Of a stretch of DNA of 43,557 nucleotides, positions 7,804 to 16,226 are shown in pieces (the stretch's first letter is position 1; each line of letters begins with the position of its first letter). The DNA comes from Pseudomonadota bacterium. Lineage in GTDB: Bacteria; Pseudomonadota; Alphaproteobacteria; Caulobacterales; Aquidulcibacteraceae. The DNA lies in contig JACQAC010000177.1 in NCBI GenBank assembly GCA_016195245.1, positions 1-43,557 on the forward strand. The letters run 5' to 3'. A program made the translations under genes and the position numbers. The notes under the pieces are model-generated. The model worked only from the letters and a program-made list of their open reading frames with translations. It searched no databases and was not told where the DNA came from.

Positions 7804-8373
7804 ATGCGATTCGGTTTGATTGTGTGTGCGGTGGTGTTGGCTTTGGGCGCCTGCACGCGCATTGGCTCGACGCGGCCCAGTTCTGTCGCCGAGGTCGCCG
7901 GCTGCGAAGCGACAGCGACCGGCGAATGGCGCGCCAGCCCGCAGGCGATCTATCAGGTGCAAGCCTCCAGCGCCGGTCCCGATTGCACGCACGCCGTGGC
8001 GACCATCGCGGTGCGCGACTCCAGCGGCAAGGTGTTGTGGGCCGATGCGGCCGCCAGCGAACATCTGATGACATTGGCGCCGGCGCGCGATCTGCCGGCA
8101 ATGCAACGCGCGCTTGCGGAATGGATTGATTCCAACAACCACACGATCGCAACCAGTTCGGCGCTTCCGGATTGGCCGCAAGGCGCGGATGGGCCGCAAA
8201 ACGGCGAGTTTCCGTTCTATCCTGAACAGGAGCTCGACCACGACGCTTACATGGCGCTACGCACCGCGAACGTGCCGGTGTTCTGCTACGTGCAAGGCAT
8301 GGAGAGCGAAGCGTGCGTTGCGCTGCACGACGGCCAAATGACGAAAATTGGCGTGCAGACTTTCCCGGGCTAG
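7804..8373 (+). CDS. Hypothetical lipoprotein
   Basis: From the ATG at 7804, preceded by GGGAG, the 189-residue product has a lipoprotein signal sequence: a hydrophobic stretch ending in the lipobox LGAC, with Cys17 as the predicted lipidation site. The mature part is polar and contains four further cysteines (within AGCEA, GPDCTH, VFCYV and SEACV), which could form disulfides in the periplasm. An in-frame GTG at 7786 would add six residues that spoil the signal peptide. I do not recognise a domain. Placement 30 bases after the esterase suggests cotranscription. Confidence 0.7.
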   Translation: MRFGLIVCAVVLALGACTRIGSTRPSSVAEVAGCEATATGEWRASPQAIYQVQASSAGPDCTHAVATIAVRDSSGKVLWADAAASEHLMTLAPARDLPAMQRALAEWIDSNNHTIATSSALPDWPQGADGPQNGEFPFYPEQELDHDAYMALRTANVPVFCYVQGMESEACVALHDGQMTKIGVQTFPG

Positions 8374-8413
8374 CTGGTGTGAAAAGGCCGTGGGCATCCT
8401 CGCCCGGAGCAGT

Positions 8414-8454
8414 GCGGATAGAGCATCCGCGCTCGTCACCCGCTACCGGGTGAC
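8414..8454. terminator. Two tandem hairpins between convergent genes
   Basis: GCGGAT (8414-8419) pairs with ATCCGC (8425-8430), and GTCACCCG (8435-8442) pairs perfectly with CGGGTGAC (8447-8454). The loop of the second hairpin contains the TAG stop of the minus-strand TPR gene. No T-tract follows on either strand, so this may be a bidirectional barrier or RNA 3'-end structure rather than a classical intrinsic terminator. Confidence 0.4.
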
Positions 8455-9879
8455 GCCATAACCTTGATAAGTGGCGGCAACATTTGCATCGCGCGCGATG
8501 GCCGCAGCCAGGTCCGCTTGACCGTCCACGGTGCGGCCAAGTCTGAGCGCTGCGACGCCGCGACCATAAAGATAGGTCGCGTTGGTTTCCGCCCGCCGGA
8601 CGGCTGAATCGTAATCGTTCCACGCATCGAGATCACGGTGCTGCTTGAGGCTCAGCAGCCCGCGGCTCATGAAATAGGCGGCATTATCGCTGGCGTTGAT
8701 GGCCGCATCGCAATGGACACGCGCGCTATCGAGTTGATGCCCCGAGACCACGCGCGCCCAGCAGGCGTTGTTGTTGAATTCCGCATTGGTTGGCGCAAGA
8801 TCCGCAGCCTGATCAAAATCGGCGATGGCATGGTCGGGGTCGTTGCGACCGTTCTGAAGAGCGAGGCCGCGACCGTTGAAGGCGATGGCGTCTGGTCCGA
8901 TAGCGATGGCCGCGCTGAAATCGGAAACCGCGGACTCATAGCGATGCAAGTCATAATTGGCTTTGCCGCGCGAGATCAGCGCCTCGGCGTATTGCGGATT
9001 GACGCGCAACGCTTCGTCCCACTGACTGATGGCGTCCTGCTTGTGGCCCTGCGCTTCGTAGGCCTTACCCAGATTGTAGAAGGCCAGTGCGTAGTCGGGG
9101 TGCGCTGACAGCGCCGCCTGATAATCGGTGACAGCGGCGTCGAAATTGCTTTCGGAAAAATACACGTTGCCGCGCTCAAGGTGGGCGTCGGCGAGCGCAG
9201 GGTTGAGTTCGATGGCGCGGTTGTAGTCGACCAACGCGCTTGCCGGATCGTGAGCGCCGTATTGATAGGCATGGCCGCGATTGTAGCGGAAGAGGGCGTC
9301 ATCGCGGAGCGCGATGGCGGCGCTGTAGTCGGCGATGGCGTGTGCGTAATCGTGTAGGCCGAATTCATAGACGCTGCCGCGATTGTTGATCGCATCCGCA
9401 TGATTGGGGTTGGCGGCGATGGCGGTGTTGTAGTCTGTGAGCGCGTCGTTGAATTGGCCAAGCGCGTTTCGCGCCGTGCCGCGCCCATAATAGACATCTG
9501 CCTGCTGGAAGTTGTGTGCGATCGCTTGCGTGTAATCGTCGGCTGCCTGCTGGCCGTTGTGAAGGCTCATGTTGGCGTTGCCGCGATTGAAATAGGCGAT
9601 GCCAATATTGACATCGGATTCGCGGTTGCCCTGGATAATTTGTGAACAGGTGTCGAGGGCCTGTTGCGCTGCGCTAACATTGATGCACGCCGCCCAAAGC
9701 TGGGCGCGCGTGAGTGATACCGGCGCGGCCGCGGTTGCTGGCGCAGCAGGGGCTGTCGCGGATGCCGTTTGGGCTGGCGTGGTGGCCGCGGCTGACGCTG
9801 TCGACGCCGGATTTTGCGCCCACGCTGCGGGCGCGGTGAGAGCTAACGCCGATGCCGCCAACGCGAACGCACTGCGCAT
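8443..9879 (-). CDS. Secreted protein with many TPR repeats
   Basis: The 478-residue product starts with a cleavable-looking signal peptide (MRSAFALAASALALTAPAAWA), then an Ala/Thr-rich linker. It then carries about eleven consecutive 34-residue tetratricopeptide repeats recognisable by recurring NRG/GRG and A..DY..AI cores (for example YFNRGNANMS and ADYTQAI-like units). TPR arrays mediate protein binding, so this is probably a periplasmic scaffold; the partner is unknown. The ATG at 9879 was chosen because GGAG lies a few bases upstream and it gives the signal peptide directly; an upstream start at 9933 would bury it. It follows kdsB on the same strand with a 64-base gap. Confidence 0.82.
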   Translation of the reverse strand: MRSAFALAASALALTAPAAWAQNPASTASAAATTPAQTASATAPAAPATAAAPVSLTRAQLWAACINVSAAQQALDTCSQIIQGNRESDVNIGIAYFNRGNANMSLHNGQQAADDYTQAIAHNFQQADVYYGRGTARNALGQFNDALTDYNTAIAANPNHADAINNRGSVYEFGLHDYAHAIADYSAAIALRDDALFRYNRGHAYQYGAHDPASALVDYNRAIELNPALADAHLERGNVYFSESNFDAAVTDYQAALSAHPDYALAFYNLGKAYEAQGHKQDAISQWDEALRVNPQYAEALISRGKANYDLHRYESAVSDFSAAIAIGPDAIAFNGRGLALQNGRNDPDHAIADFDQAADLAPTNAEFNNNACWARVVSGHQLDSARVHCDAAINASDNAAYFMSRGLLSLKQHRDLDAWNDYDSAVRRAETNATYLYGRGVAALRLGRTVDGQADLAAAIARDANVAATYQGYGVTR

Positions 9880-9943
9880 GATCCGTCTCCAAGACGCGAA
9901 ATTCCGGCGCCGAACGCAAATCGGCAAGCGCAATTCGCTTTAA

Positions 9944-10660
9944 TTACCGCTTCGCCAGAATTGTTCGCGCCGACTCTAGGTCAGCGGGACTGTCGACGCC
10001 CTTCGGAAAATCAGCGATCGCGTCGGCATAGATGCTCATGCCCATTTCGAGCGCGCGCAATTGTTCCAATTTCTCGCGCAGCTCGAGCGGCGAAGGCGGC
10101 GCGGCGACAAAGCGAGCCAGTGCTTCGCGACGATAAACGTAAATTCCGACGTGACGCTCGATTGGCCCCTCGCCCCATGGAGCGGGCGCACGCGTGAAGG
10201 CCAGGCAGCGGCCATCGGCGGCGCGAACTGCTTTCACGACGTTTGGATTGTTCCTGTCGGCATCGTCCGAAGACGGCGAAACCAAAGTGGCGATGTCGGC
10301 GGCTGGTTTCAGCGCCACAAGCGCGCGCGCCACGTCGTCGGCGCGCATAGTCGGCATATCCCCCTGCAAATTCACCGCGACATCGAAAACATGGTTCGGA
10401 TCAAATGCGGCCAGCGCCGCGTGGACGCGATCGGAACCGGAGGGGAGAGCTGGATCGGTGATCACCGCTTCCGCGCCGGCTTTGCGCGCCGCTTCGGCGA
10501 CCTCCGACTCCGCCGCCGCCACCAGCACCGGACCGGCTTGCGCGGCGCGCGCGAGGTCCACCATCCAGGCAATCATGGGCTTGCCGGCGATCTCAGCCAG
10601 AGGCTTGCCGGGTAGCCGCGTCGAGGCCATCCGAGCGGGGATCACGACCACTGGGTTCAT
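9944..10660 (-). CDS. kdsB: 3-deoxy-manno-octulosonate cytidylyltransferase (CMP-Kdo synthetase)
   Basis: KdsB activates Kdo with CTP before its transfer to lipid A, an essential step of lipopolysaccharide inner-core synthesis in the cytoplasm. The 238-residue product begins MNPVVVIPARMASTRLPGKP, the nucleotide-binding signature of the family. It contains the LPSGSDRV substrate region, VNLQGDMP (metal site) and RHVGIYVYRREAL. The frame is open far upstream, but the ATG at 10660 gives the normal family length and N-terminus, while longer starts would run into the divergent cytochrome gene. Confidence 0.94.
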   Translation of the reverse strand: MNPVVVIPARMASTRLPGKPLAEIAGKPMIAWMVDLARAAQAGPVLVAAAESEVAEAARKAGAEAVITDPALPSGSDRVHAALAAFDPNHVFDVAVNLQGDMPTMRADDVARALVALKPAADIATLVSPSSDDADRNNPNVVKAVRAADGRCLAFTRAPAPWGEGPIERHVGIYVYRREALARFVAAPPSPLELREKLEQLRALEMGMSIYADAIADFPKGVDSPADLESARTILAKR

Positions 10661-10801
10661 TGGCTGCGAGCCATGCCGTGCGGCGGTTCGCCGCGCAAGG
10701 CCGTACATGCCGCGACGTTTTCGCGGCCCCGGCTTGGCGCGGCGCGCAACGCAGGCCATAAGCGGCGCGTCTTTGACTTCGGGCCGGTGGCAGGACAGCG
10801 A

Positions 10802-11440
10802 ATGAGCGATCTCAGGACCAATTCCATTCTTGGCGCGACCTTGGGTGCGGTGCTGGGTGTGATGGCGATCGGCGTTTTCGCAAATAGCCTTGTGCATCCG
10901 AACTATCCGGAGAAAGCGGGCTATTTGCCTGAAGTCGCGGGCGCCGATGCTGGTGGGGGCGGCCCCGCCGCGCCTGCGGGTCCCCCCGACTTCGGCCGCA
11001 TCTTCGCGGATCAAACACAGCTTGCTTCACTCGTGACGCACGGACAGCAGGTCACCGCGGTCTGCGCCGCGTGCCACGATTTCACGGCGGGCGGGCCGAA
11101 CCGCACTGGTCCAAATCTGCACGACTTGTTTGGGCGCCGTTCTGCTTCACATCCCGGCTTCGATTATTCCGACGCCATGAAGAGCCACAATGTAACTTGG
11201 GACTATCTCGCGTTGAACGCGTTTTTGACGGCGCCAAGTTCGGCGGTGCCAGGCACTCGAATGGCGTTTGCCGGCATCCACAACGAGAATGATCGTGTCG
11301 CGGCAATTGCCTATTTGCGCTCGATCTCGCCGACCAATGTGCCGCTGCCGGTGCCGTTGCCGGAGGCGGCGTCTGCGGACGGTGCAACGACTGCAGCCAC
11401 AACCGTTGCGCCGGCCAGTAGTCCAGCGGCGCCGCACTAA
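10802..11440 (+). CDS. Membrane-anchored class I cytochrome c
   Basis: The 212-residue protein has one N-terminal uncleaved membrane helix (about 8-28), a Gly/Pro/Ala-rich linker, and a haem-binding CAACH motif (88-92). A probable axial Met154 lies in GTRMAFAG. A low-complexity Ala/Pro/Thr tail ends the protein. This is the layout of CycM/c552-type anchored cytochromes that pass electrons from the bc1 complex to terminal oxidases on the periplasmic side. The ATG follows AGGACAG. A plausible promoter (TTGGCG, 17 bases, CATAAG) lies around 10733-10761. The exact redox partner is inferred, not seen. Confidence 0.85.
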   Translation: MSDLRTNSILGATLGAVLGVMAIGVFANSLVHPNYPEKAGYLPEVAGADAGGGGPAAPAGPPDFGRIFADQTQLASLVTHGQQVTAVCAACHDFTAGGPNRTGPNLHDLFGRRSASHPGFDYSDAMKSHNVTWDYLALNAFLTAPSSAVPGTRMAFAGIHNENDRVAAIAYLRSISPTNVPLPVPLPEAASADGATTAATTVAPASSPAAPH

Positions 11441-11461
11441 GACAGATTTCCAATGCAATGA

Positions 11462-11495
11462 CCGCGCCCTTGCGAGCGCGGCCACCTGACTTTTT
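11462..11495 (+). terminator. Candidate terminator after the cytochrome c gene
   Basis: CCGCGC (11462-11467) pairs with GCGCGG (11476-11481), and a run of five T residues lies at 11491-11495. The nine-base gap between stem and T-run makes it a weak intrinsic terminator. Confidence 0.35.
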
Positions 11496-11509
11496 GATCG
11501 CGTCTTGTC

Positions 11510-11887
11510 TTAGGAGGCGAGACCGAATGCCGGACGTTGCACCGGCTGCACCGTCTCTCCCGAAACGATCGTTTGTCCGAGCAGTTCGAGGAAGGCGTCG
11601 CCCTTATCGGTGCGCTCCACGAACACGTTGCGGCCGTCCTTCGGATCGCGGCGGCGTTGCACGAAGCCGAGCCTCGACAGCGTGTCGAGCGCCCGGGTGA
11701 TCGCCGGCTTGCCGACGTTGAGTGCGCTGGCGAGGCCGCGCACCGTGTGCGGCGCTGGCTGCAGGCGGACGGTCATCAACACGGCCATTTGCCGGGCGGT
11801 GAGGTCCGGAGCGTCGGAACGCACGGTCGAAACCGTGACCCGCCGCCACAAATCCAAGGCTTCTGTCGAATTGCGCGCGAGCTCCAT
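11510..11887 (-). CDS. MarR-family winged-helix transcriptional regulator
   Basis: The 125-residue product holds a winged helix-turn-helix: LTARQMAVLMTV begins the fold, VRGLASALNVGKPAITRALDTLSRLGFVQRRRD is the recognition region (about 50-82), and DGRNVFVERTDKG is the wing. Such proteins are dimeric repressors, often of ligand-controlled or autoregulated genes. The ATG at 11887 is fixed by a strong AAGGGGAG six to seven bases upstream; the longer frame to 12136 overlaps the aminopeptidase gene and lacks support. Two inverted repeats in its upstream region (11902-11915 and 11953-11966) are candidate operators. The regulated genes and ligand are unknown. Confidence 0.85.
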   Translation of the reverse strand: MELARNSTEALDLWRRVTVSTVRSDAPDLTARQMAVLMTVRLQPAPHTVRGLASALNVGKPAITRALDTLSRLGFVQRRRDPKDGRNVFVERTDKGDAFLELLGQTIVSGETVQPVQRPAFGLAS

Positions 11888-11901
11888 GTCGCTCCCCTTC
11901 A

Positions 11902-11966
11902 TTGCCAATAGGCAAAAAGTGCCGAGCTCTTTGAGTCGGTTCAAGCCCGAAACACAAGATATTGTG
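11902..11966 (-). promoter_or_regulatory. Two candidate operator palindromes upstream of the MarR gene
   Basis: TTGCC-N4-GGCAA (11902-11915) is a perfect dyad just before the Shine-Dalgarno sequence. CACAAGATATTGTG (11953-11966) is a dyad with one mismatched pair. Both sit in an AT-richer stretch than the surroundings and have the size and symmetry of MarR-type sites, so autoregulation is likely. Confidence 0.4.
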
Positions 11967-12012
11967 CTTCCGGAGCAGATTTCCACACAAAGTATAGATT
12001 TCGAACCTGAAA

Positions 12013-13398
12013 CTAGCCTTGACCGAAACGGCCTTTGAGCACGCGCCAGCAGGCGCGCAGCGCCTGCGCTTCGCCGCCAGCGGGGCGGGAGGCGCGCTCC
12101 TTGGGGGCCCAAGCGAAAATGTCGAAGTGCGCCCAAGCCGGCGCATCGACGAAGCGGCGCAAGAACAGCGCTGCGTAGATCGATCCAGCGAACGCGCCGT
12201 CGCCGGTGTTTTTGAGATCGGCGACCGGTGAATCCATATCGCCATCGTACGCATCCCAGAGCGGCATACGCCAGATCGGATCCGATGTTTCGACCGATGC
12301 AGAAGCAAGCTCCGCGGCGAGCGTCTCATCGTTTGCGTAGAACGGCGGGAGGTCGGGACCGAGCGCGGTGCGCGCAGCACCAGTGAGCGTCGCGAAATCA
12401 AGCAGCAGCGCGGGATGATCTTCACTCGCGCGCGCGAGTGCATCGGCAAGGATCAAGCGGCCTTCAGCATCGGTGTTGTCGATTTCGACAGTCAGACCCT
12501 TGCGACTCTTGATGATGTCGCCTGGACGGAAAGCGTCGCCGGAAATGGCATTTTCAACGACTGGCAAGTAAAGATCGAGATGCACCGATAGTTTCGCATC
12601 CATGACAATTTGCGCCAGCGCGAGCGCATGCGCAGCGCCACCCATGTCCTTTTTCATCAAGCGCATGCCGCTGGATGGTTTGATGTCGAGGCCGCCAGTG
12701 TCGAATGTGACGCCCTTGCCGACGATTGCGAGGCGCGGCGCATTTCCATCGCCCCAAGAGAGATGCAACAAGCGCGGCGCTTGCTGAGCAGCACGGCCGA
12801 CAGCGTGGATGAGCGGATAGCCTGCATCGAGCAGCGCATCGCCAACTGTGGCATTGAATGAGGCGTCGTATTTGTGCGCCACGGCTTCGGCGGCCTCGTG
12901 CAGTGCTTCGGGTCCCATGTCGTTGGTAGGCGTGTTGACGAGATCGCGCGCCAGCCAAGAAGCGAGCACCAAGCGCGAGGCGTCCGCCATGTCGGCGCCA
13001 TCGGGGGCGGCGAGGCGCGGAGCGGGCCGTTTGCGCTTCTTGTAGCGATCGAAGGCGTACGCGCCTAAGCCCCATGCCGTGGCCACGGCCGTCGCCGCGA
13101 ATTCGCGTGGCGCGGCGGCGATGCGATAGTCGCCGGCCGGCAGGTGTTGCGCCAAGGCGCCCATCGCCATCGCGTTGGCGGCGTCGCCGAGGCCGAAGAG
13201 GACCCGCTCGATCGATCCATCCGTTGCCGGAACGAGCAGGATGCGGCCGTTCTGCGCAGTGAAGTCGTGCGCGGCGGCCAGGCGCTTCACCGCGTCGGGA
13301 CGGCTCTCGATCCATTGGCTCCATTCGCCGGTGCGAATGGCGTGAATTGGAGTTGTGCTGGCGTCACCGCCGCTCAGGAAGGGGAGCATTTCAGTCAT
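12013..13398 (-). CDS. M17 family leucyl aminopeptidase
   Basis: This dimetal peptidase removes N-terminal residues from peptides in the cytoplasm. The 461-residue length is normal. Metal and active-site motifs are all present: VGKGVTFDTGG (216-226, Lys218 and Asp223), MKKDMGGA (238-245) and the family signature NTDAEGRL (298-305). The N-terminal domain is variable, as usual. It precedes the MarR gene on the same strand by 125 bases and is divergent from the TadD-like lipoprotein gene. It is closer to the PepB-like alphaproteobacterial subgroup than to E. coli PepA, but substrate range cannot be read from the sequence. Confidence 0.93.
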   Translation of the reverse strand: MTEMLPFLSGGDASTTPIHAIRTGEWSQWIESRPDAVKRLAAAHDFTAQNGRILLVPATDGSIERVLFGLGDAANAMAMGALAQHLPAGDYRIAAAPREFAATAVATAWGLGAYAFDRYKKRKRPAPRLAAPDGADMADASRLVLASWLARDLVNTPTNDMGPEALHEAAEAVAHKYDASFNATVGDALLDAGYPLIHAVGRAAQQAPRLLHLSWGDGNAPRLAIVGKGVTFDTGGLDIKPSSGMRLMKKDMGGAAHALALAQIVMDAKLSVHLDLYLPVVENAISGDAFRPGDIIKSRKGLTVEIDNTDAEGRLILADALARASEDHPALLLDFATLTGAARTALGPDLPPFYANDETLAAELASASVETSDPIWRMPLWDAYDGDMDSPVADLKNTGDGAFAGSIYAALFLRRFVDAPAWAHFDIFAWAPKERASRPAGGEAQALRACWRVLKGRFGQG

Positions 13399-13478
13399 CT
13401 GTGTCGCCTATAGGCCCGTTAGCGCTTTGTTGAGCATGTCAGGAGCAGCGTCCACGCGAATGTGAGGATTCTGTCCAC

Positions 13479-14324
13479 ATGTCTCGTCTTGCCTTGAGTT
13501 TGCTGGCCGCCACGTCGCTTGCCGCCTGCGCAACAACCGGACAGCACGCCAACGCCGCTGGCGGCAACACGCTGGCGCAGAACGGTCCGGACGGCGCAGC
13601 GCAGTCGCAACAACGCGCTACACGCGCAGCGCCGCCACGCACGCCGGATCGGCACGCGCGCGAGCAGATCACGCGTCAGGACATGCTGACACAAATGGCC
13701 TTCTGGGCTGGCGAGTACGACACGTTTCCGAACGACCTCGAAGCCGCTCAGCGCTTTGCTGAGACACTGCGCAAAGGCGGGCGCGCCGATCGCGCCGCTG
13801 CTGTCGCGCAGGAGGCGCTCCAGCGCTTTCCGCAGGATCGTGCTCTGACGTTGACGTACGGCTTGGCGCAAATCGCCGCGCGCAACCCGCAGGAGGCTTT
13901 GCGGCCGCTGGCGATGGTCGCGAGTCTCGATGCACATGACTGGCGTGTGCGCTCGGCGTTGGGCGCCGCGCTGGATCAGCTCGGACGCTTTGCGGAAGCG
14001 CGGCAGGCCTACACCGAAGCGCTTGCGATTCAGCCCAATGACCCCGGCGTGCTGACCAATATGGGCGTATCGCACTTGATGGAGGGGGACCCTGCCGCGG
14101 CGGAGCCGATCCTGCGCCAAGCGGTGGCGCAGCCGAATGCGCCGGCGGAAGCGCGTCAGAACTTGGCGGTGGCGATCGCGCTGCAAGGGCGCTTTGACGA
14201 GGCGCAACAGCTTGAGCGTATCGATCTGCCACCCGCCGTCGTGGCGGCAAACATGCAATATCTGCGAGCGCTGTTGAGCGATCCGCATCGCTGGGGCGAT
14301 GTCGGCCAACACACCGGGCGCTGA
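13479..14324 (+). CDS. TadD-like TPR lipoprotein
   Basis: The 281-residue product has a lipoprotein signal ending LAAC (Cys17), a Gln/Ala-rich linker to about residue 70, and at least four TPR units (for example RVRSALGAALDQLGRFAEARQ-type repeats between about 105 and 245). This resembles TadD, a pilotin-like outer-membrane lipoprotein of Flp/Tad pilus systems, but no other tad genes are in the window, so the role is only suggested. GAGGA lies about ten bases before the ATG. It is a single gene, divergent from the aminopeptidase. Confidence 0.75.
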   Translation: MSRLALSLLAATSLAACATTGQHANAAGGNTLAQNGPDGAAQSQQRATRAAPPRTPDRHAREQITRQDMLTQMAFWAGEYDTFPNDLEAAQRFAETLRKGGRADRAAAVAQEALQRFPQDRALTLTYGLAQIAARNPQEALRPLAMVASLDAHDWRVRSALGAALDQLGRFAEARQAYTEALAIQPNDPGVLTNMGVSHLMEGDPAAAEPILRQAVAQPNAPAEARQNLAVAIALQGRFDEAQQLERIDLPPAVVAANMQYLRALLSDPHRWGDVGQHTGR

Positions 14325-14411
14325 CACGACCCGTCAACGCCGGCTCGTAAGGGCGTATGTTTCACGCGAGATGAGGCGTGCCGGGCGACCCCAGATGACA
14401 ATGGGAACTGA

Positions 14412-14458
14412 AACGTCAAGCGGATCGCCAGAGCCGCCAGCGGCTTAGGCCTGACGTT
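14412..14458. other. Nested inverted-repeat structure
   Basis: AACGTCA (14412-14418) pairs with TGACGTT (14452-14458), and the interior contains a second perfect dyad AGCCGC-CA-GCGGCT (14432-14445). The element lies in the 254-base gap between the TadD-like gene and the lytic transglycosylase gene. It could be part of an RNA or a repeat; no T-tract follows, so a simple terminator is unlikely. Confidence 0.4.
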
Positions 14459-14580
14459 GCTCAACCGGCAGGTCGGAGGCGTCGGCAAGCACCGCATCCA
14501 CATCGGCAAGCTTCTTCCGCAAGTGGCTAGATCGTTCCCTCTAGCTGGTAGTGCTGCGGACGCTGAACGCCCAGCCACTC
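14445..14580 (-). pseudogene. Possible frameshifted gene remnant
   Basis: Two stretches read like protein. From 14580 the frame gives EWLGVQRPQHYQLEGTI and stops at 14529-14527. In a frame shifted by one base, from 14528, it continues SHLRKKLADVDAVLADASDL and further to a TAA at 14447-14445. Joined, they would be one short C-terminal domain broken by a single-base change. I do not recognise it, no clear start is seen (an ATG at 14604 would overlap the transglycosylase gene), and coincidence is possible. Confidence 0.25.
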
Positions 14581-16195
14581 ACCGCGCCGTGCTGGTCGGT
14601 GCATTCGACGCAGCGTGATCCTGCGGCTGATAGATCGCCGGGCGTCCAGCGGCCATGGCGTCGAGTTCTGCTGGTTCTTGGCCGTAGCGTTTGCGGCAGA
14701 GCGCCATGTGCGAGAGCACGCGCTCGGCATAGTCGCGGCTTTGTTCGCGCGGCATGGTCTCGAGCATCAGCAGCGGATCGATGTCGGCAGGTTGGGTTGC
14801 GAGCCAGCGTGAGAGCCAGCCAGGGCCGCCATTGTAAGACGCGAACACGCGCGCGAGATCACGGTCGCTGTGAAATTCGTCCATCAGCCATTGGACGTAA
14901 TCCTGACCGATGCTGAGATTGCGGTTGGGATCGGAGAGCGCGGTGGGCACGCGGCGATAGTTCACCGAATTGTCCATGTCGCGCGCGGTGGAGGGCAGGA
15001 GTTGCATCAACCCGCGCGCGTTCGAATAGGAGCGGGCGGTGGGATTGAAATAGCTCTCTTGCCGCACGATCGCGTAGACGAGCGCGCGGTCGAGCGCGAA
15101 GCCGCCGGTGGGTTCGAAGGTTGTGTCGGGGCAGAAGCCGGCGGCTTCGGCGGGGCCGCCATATTCGGCGGCGCGCAATTGCGCGGCCGGCGCTTGCAGG
15201 GCGACGGCGAGCGCGAGGAAGGAATGATCGTCGTGTTGTTGCAGTGAGCCGTGCAGGCGCCGGAGTTCGCCTTCAACCTCCGAGAGCCGCCCGAGTTGCG
15301 CGAGCATGGCGGCGCGGCGCGCTTCGGGGTGTGCGTCGATGAAGAGGCGCAGCGCGGTGGCGTCCATTTGCGGCGGCGTGAAATCGAGCGCGCTGCCGCG
15401 ACCGAGCTGCGCTTCCGCGAGTTGGCCGTAGAATGTCCACGGCCGCCGCGCCGCGGCTTCGAGATGGTCGGCAACGCCGTGGCTGTCGCCTGTCGCCAGC
15501 CGCGCGCGTGCGGCCCAATAGTGCGCGCCGGCTGAAGCCCAGCCGCCGAAATACGGCCACTGCGCCGCAGCTTCGAATTGGCGCACGGCTTCGGCGTAAT
15601 CGTGCGACCGGTAAGCCAAGAGGCCGAGCCACCAGGCCGCTTGTCCGGCGCGCGGTCCACTCAGTTGCTCCGCGCCAATAGCGCGCGCGCCAGTGTCATC
15701 GCCATTACCGACGCGTTCTGCGAGATCGCTGATTTGCGAGCGCGCATAGGATGTGTCGCCGACGATGTCCGGCGGCGTACCGGGGAGTGTGCGGCGCATG
15801 AAGGGATCTGGTTCCGGCGGTGGCGCGCCGATGGCATGACGGCGGCGGCCGCGTCCGCGATGCGGCCGTGTGTCTTGCGCGCGCTCGTACACAGCTTGCG
15901 CGACGGCGAGTTCGCCGTGCTGCGCGAGCCATTGCGCCAGCGTGCCGTAACTGGCGCGATAGGCGGGTGAAGCGAGCATGCGCCCGCGCACGGTTTCCGC
16001 GAGCGAATTGTCATCGACATGAGCGAGCGCACTGGTGACGCCATGCCAGTTGTGGGCATCGATCGCATCGAAGGCTTGACGGTAGAGTGCGTCGTCGTGC
16101 GCGGAAAGCGCCAGGATGCGCGGTTGCGCCGTCGCGTTTGCGGGCGCCACCAAAGCGGCGACGGAGAGGGCGGCGAAGGCGGTTCGAAACGTCAT
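14579..16195 (-). CDS. slt: Soluble lytic murein transglycosylase
   Basis: The enzyme cleaves peptidoglycan glycan strands, forming 1,6-anhydromuramyl ends, in the periplasm. The 538-residue product has a signal peptide (about 1-22), a long alpha-superhelical region, and a C-terminal SLT domain. Catalytic Glu400 lies in VRQES, with GLMQLLPSTA (415-424) and ASYNGG (462-467) following, all family hallmarks. The ATG at 16195 gives the signal peptide; the frame upstream to 16255 overlaps the glycosylase gene and is unlikely. It lies 31 bases behind the uracil-DNA glycosylase gene on the same strand and is probably cotranscribed. Confidence 0.93.
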   Translation of the reverse strand: MTFRTAFAALSVAALVAPANATAQPRILALSAHDDALYRQAFDAIDAHNWHGVTSALAHVDDNSLAETVRGRMLASPAYRASYGTLAQWLAQHGELAVAQAVYERAQDTRPHRGRGRRRHAIGAPPPEPDPFMRRTLPGTPPDIVGDTSYARSQISDLAERVGNGDDTGARAIGAEQLSGPRAGQAAWWLGLLAYRSHDYAEAVRQFEAAAQWPYFGGWASAGAHYWAARARLATGDSHGVADHLEAAARRPWTFYGQLAEAQLGRGSALDFTPPQMDATALRLFIDAHPEARRAAMLAQLGRLSEVEGELRRLHGSLQQHDDHSFLALAVALQAPAAQLRAAEYGGPAEAAGFCPDTTFEPTGGFALDRALVYAIVRQESYFNPTARSYSNARGLMQLLPSTARDMDNSVNYRRVPTALSDPNRNLSIGQDYVQWLMDEFHSDRDLARVFASYNGGPGWLSRWLATQPADIDPLLMLETMPREQSRDYAERVLSHMALCRKRYGQEPAELDAMAAGRPAIYQPQDHAASNAPTSTAR

Positions 16196-16226
16196 CGGCC
16201 TATTCTCACAACTTTGGCCTTTTTCT

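Noticed and set aside
10661-11014. Long N-terminal extension of kdsB
   Set aside because: The translation before the family start has no similarity to KdsB and overlaps the divergent cytochrome c gene.
11888-12136. Longer MarR product starting inside the aminopeptidase gene
   Set aside because: A strong Shine-Dalgarno sequence sits at the inner ATG (11887), which gives the normal MarR length; the extension is non-conserved-looking.
14156-14578. 140-codon minus-strand frame downstream of the transglycosylase gene
   Set aside because: It overlaps the TadD-like gene, has biased composition, and the better protein-like segments lie in other frames.
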